Counted from the stretch's first letter, positions 20,124-31,419 are shown. The stretch is DNA of 64,000 bases from Fratercula arctica (GCA_947846985.1 CANTUZ010000025.1:2974100-3038099), one strand, 5' to 3'. The notes: generated by a model not told the origin, from the letters alone. Numbers and translations: made by a program.

Positions 20124-20216
20124 CTTCAGGGTGGGTGCTGTCGTTGCCCTCCTTGCAATGAGCTGGAGTCCTTTGGTCATGCTTACTTAACCATGAGTAT
20201 GCAGTATACAATGTAA
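19191..20216 (+). pseudogene. CR1 ORF2 endonuclease fused to partial reverse transcriptase
   Basis: One open frame of 341 residues. Endonuclease motifs: [31 protein letters not shown] and GCSDHE. The deletion joins HKTTS to [15 protein letters not shown] of the RT, then GVPQGSVL and [11 protein letters not shown] (catalytic FADD kept). The RT lacks its first catalytic Asp and finger region, so polymerase activity is not expected. About 30 residues after PEGW are non-CR1. Frame kept by chance or because the deletion is recent. Confidence 0.88.
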
Positions 20217-20220
20217 ACTA

Positions 20221-20243
20221 TATCTATCTATATATATATATGT
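20221..20243. repeat. TATC/TA microsatellite
   Basis: Short tatctatctatatatatata tract between two CR1 fragments. Confidence 0.85.
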
Positions 20244-20250
20244 CTCTAAA

Positions 20251-21350
20251 TTGAAGAGACATGTATTTGACAGGTGGACCACTCAGTGGATAAGGAATTG
20301 GCTGGATGGCCACACTCAAAGAGTTGCGGTCAATGGCTTGATGTCCAAGTGGAGACCAGTGATGAGTGGCGTTCCTCAGGGGTCGGTACTGGGACTGGTG
20401 CTGTTTAATATCTTTGTTGGGTACATGGATGTTGGGATTGAGCGCACCCTCAGCAAGTTTGCCAATGACGCCAAGCTGTGTGGTGCGTTCGACACACTGG
20501 AGGGAAGGGATGCCATCCAGAGGGACCTGGACAGGCTTGAGAGGTGGGCCCATGCAAATCTCATGAAGTTCAACCAGGCCAAGTGCAAGGTCCCGCACCT
20601 GGGTCACGGCAATCCCAAGCACAAATACAGGTTGGGCGGAGAATGGCTTGAGAGCAGCCCTGAGGAGAAGGACTTGGGGATGCTGGTGGACGAGAAGCTC
20701 AACATGAGCTGGTGATGTGCGCTTGCAGCCCAGAAAGCCAACTGCATCCTGGGCTGCATCAAAAGAAGCGTGGCCAGCAGGTCGAGGGAGGTGATTCTGC
20801 CCCTCTACTTCGCTCTGGTGAGACCCCACCTGGAGTATTGCATCCAGCTCTGGAGTTCTCAGCACAAGAAGGACATGGACCTGTTGGAATGGGTCCAGTG
20901 GAGGACCACGAAGATGATCAGAGGGCTGGAGCACCTCTCCTATGGAGACAAGCTGAGAGAGTTGGGGTTGTTCAGCCTGGAGAAGAGAAGGCTCCAGGGA
21001 GACCTTATAGCAGCCTTCCAGTCCCTGAAGGGGGCCTACAAGACAGATGGGGAGGGACTCTTTATGAGGGAGTGGAGCGATAGGACGAGGGGTAACGATT
21101 TTAAACTGAAAGAGGGGAGATTTAGATTAGATATCAGGAAGAAATTCCTTACTGTGAGGGTGATGAGGCACTGGAACAGGTTGCCCAGAGAAGCTGTGGA
21201 TGCCCCATCCCTGGACATGTTCCAGACCAGGTTGGACGGGGCTTTGAGCAGCCTGGTCTAGTGGGAGGTGTCCCTGCCCATGGCAGGGGGGTTGGAACTA
21301 GATGATCTTTAAGGTCTCTTTGAACTCTAACCATTCTATGATTCTATGAT
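20251..21350 (+). mobile_element. CR1 LINE fragment, reverse transcriptase 3' half
   Basis: Frame 20251-20715 carries GVPQGSVLG and a FANDAKLCG block where FADD is expected (second Asp of the pair position changed to Asn-Asp). After a TGA at 20713-20715 another frame (20770-21261) gives the C-terminal region ending ALSSLV. A ctatgattctatgat tail closes it at 21350. The subfamily differs from copies A/B/C. Confidence 0.9.
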
Positions 21351-22479
21351 AGCTATATCTTAAGAAAGTTCATAAAATTTCATACTATAATGACTAATTG
21401 GTACAATAGTTAGGGAATGAGATTTTCCTAACAATTTACAATGTGGCCCCAGTAAGAAGCGCTCTGAATGCTTGACATTAAACACTAAAAGCCCTTTTGG
21501 GTTACACACATGAGAAGATTTACAGGATTAGTCATATATTTAGAAAGATAAACATGTATCAAAATCTGAAAAATTTGGGATTATACTTGAGTAGCAACAA
21601 CAAAAGTCTTGAAACTTTGAGGTACTTAAAAAAGCCCAAGAAATAAATGGTAGCAGTGGTTTCTCTCTTCCTATCATGTCTCAGGAGCATGCAAATTTTT
21701 GAAATGTACCTTTAAAAAAATCTTAAGGTTTTGATAATGTTTTTTTTTAAGCTTTTGTAAGACATACTATTTTGATTCAGTATGCCTACTGTGATACCCT
21801 TCCTAGCTGTGCTAGAAGGACTTGAGCTTTGGTGCTCAAGGAATGTAGGAGCTTAGTAGATTTCTGTGGGAGGGCAAACATAGGTGCTCAAGTAGTTTGG
21901 AGCCTGACAGTTACGTGTGCTATAGCTTGGGGGGAATTGTGGGTAGTAAAAGAGGATTTGAAGCTCAGCACGAAGGGGTCTAGGTGGAAGGGCCCATGAA
22001 GTGGCCTCTAAGGTGGTTAGAGGGCTCAGGTGCAAGGGTCTTGCAGTGCCAAGGCTTGGTGTGGGCTCCCACATAGTGCAGGGTGTGTAGAGTATCTCCA
22101 GTGGGCCAGAGGCGGCACAATAGGTGTGGCAGACCCTAAGGCAGTTTGGGGCCGGGTGTCAGGGCCCTGCAGCTGCTGAGGGGACTTCTGCAGGGAGTGG
22201 GGTCATCGTGCATGCCGAGGGGAGGAGAGGGGTGGAGGGGAGGAGAGGGATGGAGGCAGCCGCAGGGCCACTCTAGATCCCAGGGCAGAGGCCACTCCGT
22301 GCCGGCTTCGCCCCTAGACTGCAGGGAATTGGGGGTGAAGCGCACTCCACAGCTGGTTGAATGGGCTAGGGGTGGGAAAGGGGTGCCGAGGAGGGCGGCA
22401 GTGAGTGGCGGCCTGTGCAACTGGCTGAACAACGGGGAGACTGTGAGCTGTCTGGTGGTGCTAGCTGTGGAGTCCAGTC
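21351..22479. other. Unique DNA upstream of SSBP2
   Basis: No gene seen. AT-rich to about 21800, then increasingly G-rich towards the CpG island. Short frames at 22136-22520 have GC-rich composition only. Confidence 0.55.
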
Positions 22480-22761
22480 CGTATTTTCTTTCTCTCCTTC
22501 GTGCTCTCCCTCGCCAGTAGCAACGGAGGGCGGGTAGCGCGCGCTCGGAACAGCGAGTTGTTTAAAATCCTTCTAGAACCGTTTCTAATTCCCCCTTGCA
22601 CCGCGGAAGAGAGAGCGCAAGCGGGGGAGGGGAGGGAGGAGGAAGAAGGAGGAGGAGGAGCAGAGAGGGTGGGGGGAGAGAGAGGGAGGAGGAGGAAGCA
22701 GTCTGTCCTGTTCTCTGCCTGTCAATCACCGCGCGGGGGGTGTACCCTCCTGCGCGGCGGG

Positions 22762-22766
22762 CCAAT
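22762..22766 (+). promoter_or_regulatory. CCAAT box
   Basis: CCAAT in the context gcgggCCAATgggg, 135 bases before the start codon. Candidate NF-Y site. Confidence 0.55.
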
Positions 22767-22783
22767 GGGGTGGGTGTGTGTGT

Positions 22784-22814
22784 GGGTGTGTGGGTGTGTG
22801 GGTGGGTGGGTGGG
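22784..22814 (+). promoter_or_regulatory. G-quadruplex-forming motif
   Basis: Six GGG runs separated by loops of tgtgt, tgtgt, t, t, t satisfy the G3+N1-7 rule with a run to spare. It also forms a GT-rich tract starting near 22771. Located about 90 bases before the SSBP2 ATG on the coding strand. Confidence 0.75.
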
Positions 22815-22821
22815 TGGCAGC

Positions 22822-22835
22822 GTCTCCATGGTGAC
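22822..22835 (+). promoter_or_regulatory. RFX X-box-like site
   Basis: GTCTCCATGGTGAC is an imperfect palindrome of the form bound by RFX factors, immediately after the G-quadruplex tract. Candidate only. Confidence 0.5.
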
Positions 22836-22900
22836 GGGACTGTTCTCGGGGAGGTTGAGATGGGTTGATAGGTGCGTGACAGTCGGAGCTCTCTGCAGGC

Positions 22901-22959
22901 ATGTACGGCAAAGGCAAGAGCAACAGCAGCGTCCCGTCCGACAGCCAGGCCAGGGAGAA
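22901..22959 (+). CDS. SSBP2 first coding exon
   Basis: ATG followed by 19 codons and two bases, translating to MYGKGKSNSSVPSDSQARE plus a split Lys codon. This is the N-terminus of single-stranded DNA-binding protein 2, a nuclear cofactor that binds LDB1 and stabilises LIM-homeodomain transcription complexes. Its LUFS/LisH-type domain begins in the next exon. A consensus donor GTGAGT follows at 22960 in the right phase. Purine at -3 (G) supports the start. From memory, vertebrate SSBP2 has an Ala between SS and VP; that codon is absent here. SSBP3 and SSBP4 differ in the first residues, so SSBP2 is preferred. Confidence 0.9.
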
Positions 22960-22965
22960 GTGAGT
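22960..22965 (+). other. Splice donor of SSBP2 intron 1
   Basis: GTGAGT after gagaa. The exon ends in phase 2, completing AAG with the first base of exon 2. The intron most likely runs to the end of the window; no sequence encoding the expected exon 2 was found. Confidence 0.85.
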
Positions 22966-23760
22966 ACAACCTGCCTGACCGGGCGCCTACACACGTACAT
23001 ACCTTGCACGACGTAACTTTCCTGCTCGCGCGTGATATGGCCGGGTGCGCGCTCCGGGAAAGGAGGGGGGAGCCCGTGGGGAGCGGAAGGGACCGGGCGG
23101 GAACGGGCCGGGGCGGCGGGAAGTAGGGAGGAGTTAGGCCGCGGAGGCCCTGGGTCTCGCACTGCGGCGGGCAGGGAGGCACGACATGAGGGTTGGGGGC
23201 AATGTGGAGGGAGGCGATCGAGGCTGCCTTTTGCGCAGCGGGCGAGAAGTGTCCGGGAAGGGGTTCCTCAGCGTCCCGCGGCGGGAGAGGTGGCGGGACA
23301 GGAGGAGCCGACAGGGGCTGGGTAAGTGGGAAGGAGGGAAGCATAGGTCGTGCTGGTGGAGACCATCGCCCGCCCCCTCTTCCCCCGCTCCTCAGCACGG
23401 GGGGGTGTGGAATCAGGGAGGACGACCGTTGAGCCATCGGCGCGCGAAGGGCAAGGACAGAGGAGTGCACTTGGGCGCTCCTTCCTCCTGCCCCAGCGGG
23501 GCCAGGGGGTGTTTGTGGCAGCGCAAGGTTTTGGGACAACTTTGACAACAAAGAGCCTCGGCTTGGCTGCTGGGGATGGTGCTGCCGCTGGGTGGGGGCG
23601 GGGGCATTGGGAGCCTCCCACCACTGCTTTATAACTCTCTGGCTCTCAACTTTTCATCGGGACCGCGTATCTTCCTGCCCCCTCCCCTCCTTTGTCTTCC
23701 TCTCCTCCGCCTGGCTGGCCCTGCCAGCCGTGTCCAGGCCCGGGGGGCGGGCACGGAGTG

Positions 23761-24889
23761 AAGTGCATTGTTCTCCAGGAGTTAAAATGGGGTTACTGCA
23801 AGCAGGGGGGGAATGCTTGCGTGGGATATTGTGTTTCAAGAGACAGGGGAAAGCAGTGGTGTGTTCATCGTTTCGTTTATTTTTAGTCCATTAAAAAACC
23901 CCACAAAACAGCAAAGGCGTTAGAAGAAAGCAAACGGTCGTCGTGTGTGTGTGTAAAAGGGACACCGAACGCTAGAACTTTGTCAAAATTGGCAAATGCT
24001 GAAATAGTCTGCAAGAACTACTTTTTAGGTGTTGGCACTGTGATATGAAAAATATAAATAAAATCCGTTAAAACCATGTAAGGATTTCTTTATTAGAACA
24101 TACACAGGAGGAAAAAAATAATAAAAGACTTCAGACAGGGAGAAACTTGACAGTGCCCATGAGAAATGCTGAAAACTGACAATGTAGCGCATGCAGTCAA
24201 ATGCCCACAGTAAATGTAGTGGCAGTGGTGGGACAATAAACATTGTTTGGTTGAGTGGGGTTTTAGGATTATTTCCTTCAGATATTATAATGTTATACAT
24301 TACTTGCAGATATAGTAGGTGCAAAATAATAACTGGAAGGAAAAATTACTTTTGAGTACTGTCTCTTTAAGTTCACTGTAGTTGCAGCTTTGCTTTGCAT
24401 TACTGAGACTGGTTTAGCACAGGCTGGAGGTGATGGTTGTGAAGGAGGAAAAGCAGAATAAAGTGAAGGGGGAGGAGAAAGTGTATAAGTGGCTTTAGCC
24501 TGGTAAAGGCTACTGAATCAGTCTGCTGCTAGAAGGTTGAGAGAGGCTGTTGAGAGGATCAAGTGACCTCTAACCGAAAATATGTTTGCATGTGTCTTCT
24601 GTGAAAACAGTATTGCTTCAAAATTGCATTTAACATGACAATGAATAGTCCAAACATGAGTGATGAGTTTTCATTCAGGCAGGTTGCCTTGAGCCTTCAA
24701 CTAGAAGTGTTTCGGGTTTGGATTTTTGAGGTGGTTTTGTTGTTGTTTATTTTTGTTTTGGGGGAGGTGGGTTTTGCTACAGTATTTTAGGGACGCAAGA
24801 AGTCGGGCATGGGAGGCAGGAGGTCAACTTGGCTAAGTCAAGACCACTTAGCCACACTAAAACACACAAAAAAAATGCGCATAGGCAGT
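23761..24889. other. Intronic unique DNA
   Basis: No gene or repeat recognised. It starts at the edge of the CpG island and becomes AT-rich. Confidence 0.5.
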
Positions 24890-25003
24890 GGAGGCAGGGA
24901 TACACATACTGGGGAGATTATAGGGATGCGGCCTGAGAGTGCAGGGAGGGGATCAGGTAAGCCAAGGCACAGCTGGAGCTGAACTTGGCTAGGGACATAA
25001 AAA
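24890..25003 (+). mobile_element. Short CR1 ORF2 fragment (linker region)
   Basis: Translates to CR1 linker sequence (YRDAA, CREGI, KAKAQLELNLARDIK blocks, with one stop). It is cut at its 3' side by the opposite-strand CR1 that follows. Confidence 0.75.
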
Positions 25004-25005
25004 TC

Positions 25006-26616
25006 ATAGAGTCATTTAGGTTGGAAAAGACCTTTAGGATCATCAAGTCCAACACTGCCAAGTCCACCACTAAACCATGTTACTAAGCACCACATCTACA
25101 CATCTCTTAAATACCTCCAGGGATGGTGACTCAACCACTTCCCTGGGTAGCTTGTTGCAATGTTTGATAACCCTTTCGGTGAAGAAATTTTTCCTAATGT
25201 CCAATCTAAACCTCCCCTGGCACAACTCGAGGCCATTTCCTCTCGTCCTATCACTTGTTATTTGGGAGAAGAGGCCAACCCCCACATCACTACAGCCTCA
25301 TTTTGGGTAGTTCGAGAGAGCAATAAGGTCTCCTCTCAGCCTCCTTTTCTCCAGGGGAAACAACCCCAGTTCCCTCAGCCTCTCCTCATAAGACTTGTTC
25401 TCTAGACCCCTCACCAGCTTCCTTGCCCTTCTCTGGACACGTTCTGGCACCTCACTGTCTTTCTTGTAGTGAGGGACCCAAAAGTGAACACAGGACTCGA
25501 GGTGGGGCCTCACCAGTGCTGAGTACAAAGGGATGATCACTTCCCTAGTCCTGCTGGCCACGCTATTCCTGATACAAGCCAGGATGCTGTTGGCCTTCTT
25601 GGCCACCTGGGCACACTGCTGGCTCATATTCAGCTGGCTGTTGACAAATACCCCCATGTCCTTTTCTGCCGGGCAGCTTTCCAGTCACTCTTCCCCAAAC
25701 TTGTAGCGTTGCTTGGGGTTGTTGTGACCCAAGTGCAGGATGTGGTACTTGGCCTTGTTGAACCTCATACCATTTGTCTTGGCCCATCAATCCAGCCTAT
25801 CCAGATCCTTTTGCAAAGCCTTCCTACCCTCAAGTTGGTCGACACTCCCACCTAACTTGGTGTCATCTGCAAACTTACTGAGGGTGCACTCAATTCTCTT
25901 TTCCAGGTCATTGATAAAGATATTAAAGAGAACTGGCCCAGTACTGAGCCCTGGGGAATGCCACTCGTGACCAGCCGCCAACTGGATTTAACTCCATTCA
26001 CCATCACTCTCTGGGCCCGGCCATCCAGCCAGTTTTTAACCCAGCGAAGAGTATGCACATCCTATCCATGGGCAGCCAGTTTCTCCAGGAGAATGCTGTG
26101 GAAACAGTGTCAAAGGCCTTACTAAAGTCTAGGTAGACAACATCCACAGCCTTTCCCTCATCCACTAAGCGGGTCACCTTGTCATAGAAGGAGATCAGGT
26201 TAGTCAAGCAGGACCTGCCTTTCATAAACCCATGCTGACTTGGCCTGATCGCCTGGTTGTCCTGTACATGCTGTGTGATGGCACTCAGGATGATCTGTTC
26301 CATGACCTTCCCAGGCACCGAGGTCAGACTGACAGGCCTGTAGTTCCCTGGATCCTCCTTCTGTCCCGTCTTGTAGATGTGTTTCACATTTGCAAGCCTC
26401 CTGTCAACTGGTACCTTCCTGGTTAGCCAGGACTGCTGATAAATGAGGGAAAATGGCTTGGTGATCACTTCTGCCAGCTCCCTCAGTACCCTCGGGTGGA
26501 TCCCATCCGGCCCCATAAACTTGTGTGTCTAAGTGGTGCAGCAGGTTGCTAGCCATTTCCCCTTGGATTATGGGGACTTCATTCTGCTCCCCGTCCCTGT
26601 CTGCCAGCTCAGGGGT
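25006..26616 (-). mobile_element. CR1 LINE fragment, reverse transcriptase and 3' end
   Basis: The minus-strand 3' end lies at 25006 (atcatagagtcatttaggttgg). Going up in coordinate: C-terminal blocks (25070-25657), the RT core with FADDTKLGG and GIPQGSVLG (25787-26058), then YLDFSKAFD, HGFMKGRSCLTN and [15 protein letters not shown] (26004-26516), and linker residues to 26616. Several frameshifts. It is cut by an ERV LTR at 26617. Confidence 0.92.
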
Positions 26617-27337
26617 TGTTGTGGTTTTGGCCAAATTGGCCAATGGTCGGTGACAGATGCTGTCTTGCCCATGGAGAGGAGGAGGAGGAGAGATAAAGAG
26701 ATTTACGAATTTAGAAGAAACTAAAGTAGTTTAATGAAATATTAATAATAAAAGGAAAATAATGAAATAGATACAGTATATACAAAACCATATCAAGCTC
26801 CCAGGATGACATCACTGTCAGGCACTGGGGAAATCCCAGACTGGACTCAGCGATGGGTGGGAACTGGATTCCAGAGCTGGAGTCATGAACCCACGGATTG
26901 TGATCAAAGGCAGATGAACAGACAGGGTCCTCCTCGGACATCAGCCATTGAAGAAAGAGAGAGTGACCCTTTGATCCCTCAGCTTTTATGCAGGGCATGG
27001 GGCAGATGGGATGAAATATCCCTGTTGGTCAGTTTTGGGTTACCTGTCCTGTCCACTCCTCCCTGCAGGTGGGACCCCTCTACGCTTTTCCATTTCCGAC
27101 CCTCCAATGGGGCAAATAACGAAATTAGCTGACCTTGGTTGTTATAGCAATAAGTATAAGCAAGAGCCTCTCTGCCTACCATTCCTTGGCACTAATTGTA
27201 AACATTGGGTTTATCACTCTGAGAATGAACAGTTTCAGACACAACATGCTTTTAATTTCAGAGAGTTAGAAGAGGCCTAGCTAAGAAGTAAAATTACTGA
27301 ACAGAAAGTTCGTTCTGTTTTACCTCAAACCAGGACA
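26617..27337 (-). mobile_element. 3' LTR of the ERVL-type remnant
   Basis: 721 bases, TGTCCTGG (complement at 27330-27337) to CCACAACA (complement at 26617-26624). It has the same TATAAAAG-containing core as the LTRs at 45 and 43440 but is longer, with an extra stretch at its 5' side (27183-27337). Confidence 0.85.
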
Positions 27338-27727
27338 TTCCACCCCTTATTCCATACCATTTGCGTCATGCTCAGATCACTAATATTTTATCTATCAAAT
27401 CTATACACACACACACACATATATAAAAATAGATATATGCAGGTCACTCTTTTATGATTTATCTTTATATACAAAAGTTCACTAAGTCCATTTAGTTCAT
27501 AACTGTACAGTTTCATCTCTCACAGCAGATACTCAGGATAGGAAAGATGAACGAAATTCATTGTGGTCCATGCCCATGCGTAATATGTCCATCTCGAAGA
27601 GTTTTGCTGGACAGCACTTAATGAAGCTGGCTCAGGTTTCATCACCACTATGTTATCCTGAAAAACACATTGAACACTGTTAGTATTATATAACAATTAA
27701 TATCATACAGCTCAGAGTTGAGTCTTC

Positions 27728-28440
27728 TCACCCAGGGTCAAATTTCCTTGAGGCACACACTGAATTTCTCCATTCTCCATCATCACCCACCAAGTACATC
27801 CAGGTCCTTGAGCAAAAACAGTCCCACGAATGGGTCTGCTTTTGCCTGAGGCAGGAAAAACCCAAACAGTTTTCCCCAGCATATTCCTCTCGTACCACAG
27901 GGACTTTATCCCCTTCTACTGTATGTAAAAGGTCTGACGGAGCAGGACCAGCTCGAGTGATGGATCCCCTGGTGTTAACTAACCAGGTAGCTTGTGCTAA
28001 ATGCTTGTCCCAATTTTTAAAGGTTCCACCCCCCATTGCTTTCAGGGTGGTTTTTAACAATCCATTGTATCGCTCAGTTTTCCCAGAAGCCGGTGCATGA
28101 CAGGGGATGTGATATACCCACTCAATGCCATGTTCTTTTGCCCAAGTACTTATAAGACTGTTTTTGAAATGAGTCCCCTTGTCTGACTCAATTCTTTCTG
28201 GAGTACCATGTCGCCACAAGACTTGCCTTTCAAGGCCCAGGATGGTATTCCGGGCAGTGGCATGGGGCATGGCATAGGTTTCCAACCATCCGGTGCTTGC
28301 TTCCACCACTGTAAGCACGTAGCGCTTACCCTGGCGGGTTTGAGGGAGTGTGATATAGTCAATTTGCCAAGCCTCCCCATACTTATATTTTAGCCATCGT
28401 CCCCCGTATCACAAAGGTTTTAACCTTTTAGCTTGCTTGA
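27728..28440 (-). pseudogene. ERVL-type integrase fragment
   Basis: The 196-residue frame (28318-27728) contains the catalytic core. The first Asp region lies upstream of VVEAST; the second is ERIESDKGTHF. The Glu region is HAPASGKTERYNG, and VNTRGS follows. Upstream on the same strand to 28440 is the end of the zinc-binding domain (WLKYKYGEAWQID style). A frameshift near 27850 breaks the C-terminus. It supplies the integrase that the provirus at 2082-14432 lacks, but in a separate, 5'-deleted element. Confidence 0.85.
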
Positions 28441-28513
28441 TTTAGAAGAGGCTTAGCTAAGAAGTTAATTTACCGAACAGTAAGTTGGTATTGTTCTACC
28501 TCAAATCAGGACA

Positions 28514-29546
28514 ATATGATTAGGGGTTGCTAACTGTAATCTCTGAATATTTCATTTTTTTCTGAGAATGCTCCAAAGATGCATTCTGACATGCATCTTG
28601 TGTGTAGTGTATGCACACATGCCATTCACATGGTTTTGAGTGAGCAAGCCCCGAATGTTTGGTTTCTGTGTGACATATATCCTTTCCCGTTCAGTGACAC
28701 AACATGCAGTAGCCAAGGGCTTATGGGCGAAACCAGACTTTTTCTGTAAGGAGTTAAGAAACTTCATCTGTCTGCATAGGAGACATGATCTAGGAGCTAA
28801 GAAGGGGACAAGGGATACTGGCTAGAGTTCACTTGTGGATGGAAAATTTGTATGAAGAGCTGGGCTGAATACAGATTCTTAGAGAAAGGGATTGGGCGTT
28901 GGATAAGAAGAATTTGACAGGAATGTGGAGAGTTCAATGAGAGAACTGGAAGTGGCTAGGCAGAGGGACTGAAAAAAGAACTGAAACATATGGAAATACA
29001 GGGATCAGAGAAGCTTGGAGAGAAATTTGGGACTGGACAATGATGAGAAGGAGAACATAAATATGAGCGATTGGAGCCTACAGTTAAGAGATGTAAGGAA
29101 ATAGAAGGTGAAGGAGACAGGAGGAAGTAGGGTAGAAATGGCAGATCTAGAGAGATAACACAAAGAATTACTCTCTAAGGAGACTGGCAGTAGGATCAGA
29201 GAGATCTGCCTGGGAGCTCAGTGAATCTAGACAAGGAAAATGAACCTAGTACAAAGCAGAGAATAGAGCCAGAACAACAACCAGAATACCTTGAAGGAGA
29301 CAAATCAGAAAAGGGAAGATTTTTGTTAAGTTAGGAGGAACTTACACTCCCTCCAGATACTAGAAAAGAATCATTCCTTTGCTGCCAGTACGTCTATGGA
29401 ACTCGAGGGTGAAATGTCTTATACTAAAGACAAAATCTACAGATACCTATCAAATACTGGCACTTGGGTGGAATGGGAAAGGTGTGGGTGGTAGCTGTAA
29501 AACCTGTGACTCAAATGAGATGCCATGTGAAATAATTTTGGGAGGG
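28514..29546. other. Intronic unique DNA
   Basis: No gene; A/G-rich stretches at about 28850-29330. No repeat family recognised. Confidence 0.5.
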
Positions 29547-30520
29547 TGTATTTGGTTTGCATGGCAAGGTTTTGGTAGCGGGGGAGCTACAGGGGTGGCT
29601 TCTGTGAGAAGCTGCTAGAAGCTTCCCTTATGTCCGATAGAGCCAATGCCAGCTGGCTCCAAGACAGACCCGCCACTGGCCAAAGCTGAGCCAATCGGCG
29701 ATGGTGATAGCACCTCTGTGATAGAATATTTAAGAAGGGGAAAAAAATGGAGGAGGTTCTGCAGGTGCTGGAGCAGAGATTCCTCTGCAGCCTGTGCTGA
29801 AGACCATGGTGAGGCAGGTTGTCCCCCTGTAGCCTGTGGATGTTAACAGTGGAGCAGATATCCACCTGCAGCCCATGGAGGACCCCACGCCGGAGCAGGT
29901 GGATGTGCCTGAAGGAGGCTGTGACCCCATGGAGAGCCCACACTGGAGCAGGCTCCTGGCAGGACCTATGAACCCGTGGAGAGAGGACTTGTGACCCTGT
30001 GGGGAACCCATGCTGGAGCAGTTCATGAAGAACTGCAGCCCGTGGGAAGGACTCACGTTGGAGAAGTTCGTGGAGAACTGTCTCCCGTGGGAGGGATCCC
30101 ATGCTGGAGCAGGGGAAGAGTGTGAGTAGGGAGCGGCAGAGACAATGTGTGATGAACTGACTGCAACCCCCATTCCCCATCCCCCATCCCCCATCCCTCT
30201 GTGCCACTGGGGGGGAGAAGGTAGAGAATTCGGGAGTAAAGTCAAACCCAGGAAGAAGGGAGGGGTGGGGGGAAGATGTTTTAAGATTTGGTTTTATTTC
30301 TCATTATCCTACGCTGTTTTGGTTGGTAATAAACTAAACTAATTTCCCCAAGTCAAGTCTGTTTTGCCTGCGACAGTCATTGGTGAATGATCTCTCCCTG
30401 TCCTTATCTCGACCCAGGAGCCTTTCGTTATGTTTTCTCTCCCCCTGTCCCACTGAGGAGGGAGAGTGATAGAGCAGCTTTGGTGGGCATCTGGCATCTA
30501 GCCAGGGTCAACCCACCACA
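29547..30520 (+). mobile_element. Solo LTR of an avian ERV (TGTATTTGG...CCACCACA)
   Basis: About 974 bases beginning TGTATTTGGTTTGC and ending CAACCCACCACA. Promoter-like tatttaagaagg near 29725; polyadenylation-type aataaac near 30328; several internal copies of a cctgtggagcaggctc-like motif (29770-30110). Flanks GAGGG (29542-29546) and GAGGT (30521-30525) agree at four of five bases. Parts of the same family recur at 36906-37490 and 44791-45479. Confidence 0.75.
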
Positions 30521-31230
30521 GAGGTGAAGACTGGGAGCTGTAGAGAGGAATGAGGTCGCCCCTCAACCTCCTTTTCTCCAAACTAGACAAGCCCAGAGTC
30601 CTCACCTGCTTCTCATAGGACATTCCTTCCAGCCCTTCCACCAGCTTTGTTGCCCTCCCCTGGACGTATTCAAGTCCCTTAACATCTGCTTTAAATTGTG
30701 GAGCCCAGAAATGCACACAATATTCAAGGTGAGGCTGCAAAAACACTGAATACAATGGGATAATCACCTCTCTTAACCGGCTGCGGTTTGCCCTCTTGGC
30801 TGCCAGGGCACACTGCTGACTCGCACCGAGCCTGCTGTCAACCAGCACCCCCAGATCCCTTTCTGAAGGGCTGCTCTCCAGCCACTCCTCTCCCAATTTA
30901 TACTTGTGCCAGGCATTACTCCGTCCCAGGTGCAGAATCCAGCATTTGGACTTGTTAAATTTCATGCCATTAATCATTGCCCAATACTCCAGTCTATCCA
31001 GATCCCTCTGCAAGGCCTCTTGCCCTCGAGAGAGTCAACACCTCCCAGTTTAGTATCATCAGCAAACTTACTATTGTTGCATTCAACTCCTGCATCCAGA
31101 TCATTGATAAAAATATTGAACAGAATTGAGCCCTGAGGAACACCGCCAGTGACCGATCACCAACCAGATGTAGCCCCATTCACTATAACCCTTTGAGCCC
31201 TGCCCTTCAGCCAGTTCTTCTTGGGAAGTC
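30521..31230 (-). mobile_element. CR1 LINE fragment, reverse transcriptase C-terminal half
   Basis: Minus-strand frames 31179-30498 give the [35 protein letters not shown] and [11 protein letters not shown] blocks. The 3' end is lost where the LTR begins. Same subfamily as the older CR1 at 37491-38183/42401-42585. Confidence 0.9.
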
Positions 31231-31301
31231 AGACGAAGTGCTTAGTCCTGCTTCCATTTAAGGCAATGAGAAATCAGGTCTAAACTCTTTAAAGAATTGT
31301 A

Positions 31302-31322
31302 ATTAAAAAAAAAAAAAAAAAA
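31302..31322 (+). repeat. Poly-A run
   Basis: About 21 consecutive A after aattg. No neighbouring retrocopy recognised. Confidence 0.85.
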
Positions 31323-31419
31323 CAGGGGAAGCTGGCACATGTAAATGAAATGGCTCCCTGATTCCTTTGCATTCTGGATGATTAGATATCTTTTTCTACT
31401 GAAACATTTTTCTTCCAAC

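Larger units (their letters stand above)
22480..23760 (+). promoter_or_regulatory. CpG island and promoter of SSBP2
   Basis: Dense in CG dinucleotides and GC-rich, unlike all surrounding DNA, and centred on the SSBP2 start codon. No TATA box at a clear position. A CCAAT element, an X-box-like palindrome, G runs and several GCGC elements fit a broad housekeeping-type promoter. Start site not determinable from sequence. Long open frames on the minus strand here are composition artefacts. Confidence 0.8.
26617..28513 (-). mobile_element. Internally deleted ERVL-type provirus remnant
   Basis: In minus orientation: a terminal LTR at 26617-27337, about 390 bases of non-coding 3' sequence, an integrase fragment, then only the first about 75 bases of the 5' LTR at 28440-28513 (ending in the reverse complement of TGTCCTGA). 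Leader, gag, protease and RT are gone. Flanks do not give a clean 5-base duplication. Confidence 0.8.

Noticed and set aside
22562..23551. 329-codon open frame on the minus strand
   Set aside because: Lies in the CpG island antisense to SSBP2; Pro/Ser/Arg-rich composition artefact with no domain.
28514..28525. GGGGT as target duplication of the ERVL-type remnant
   Set aside because: The right-hand match lies about nine bases beyond the LTR end, so it does not flank the element.
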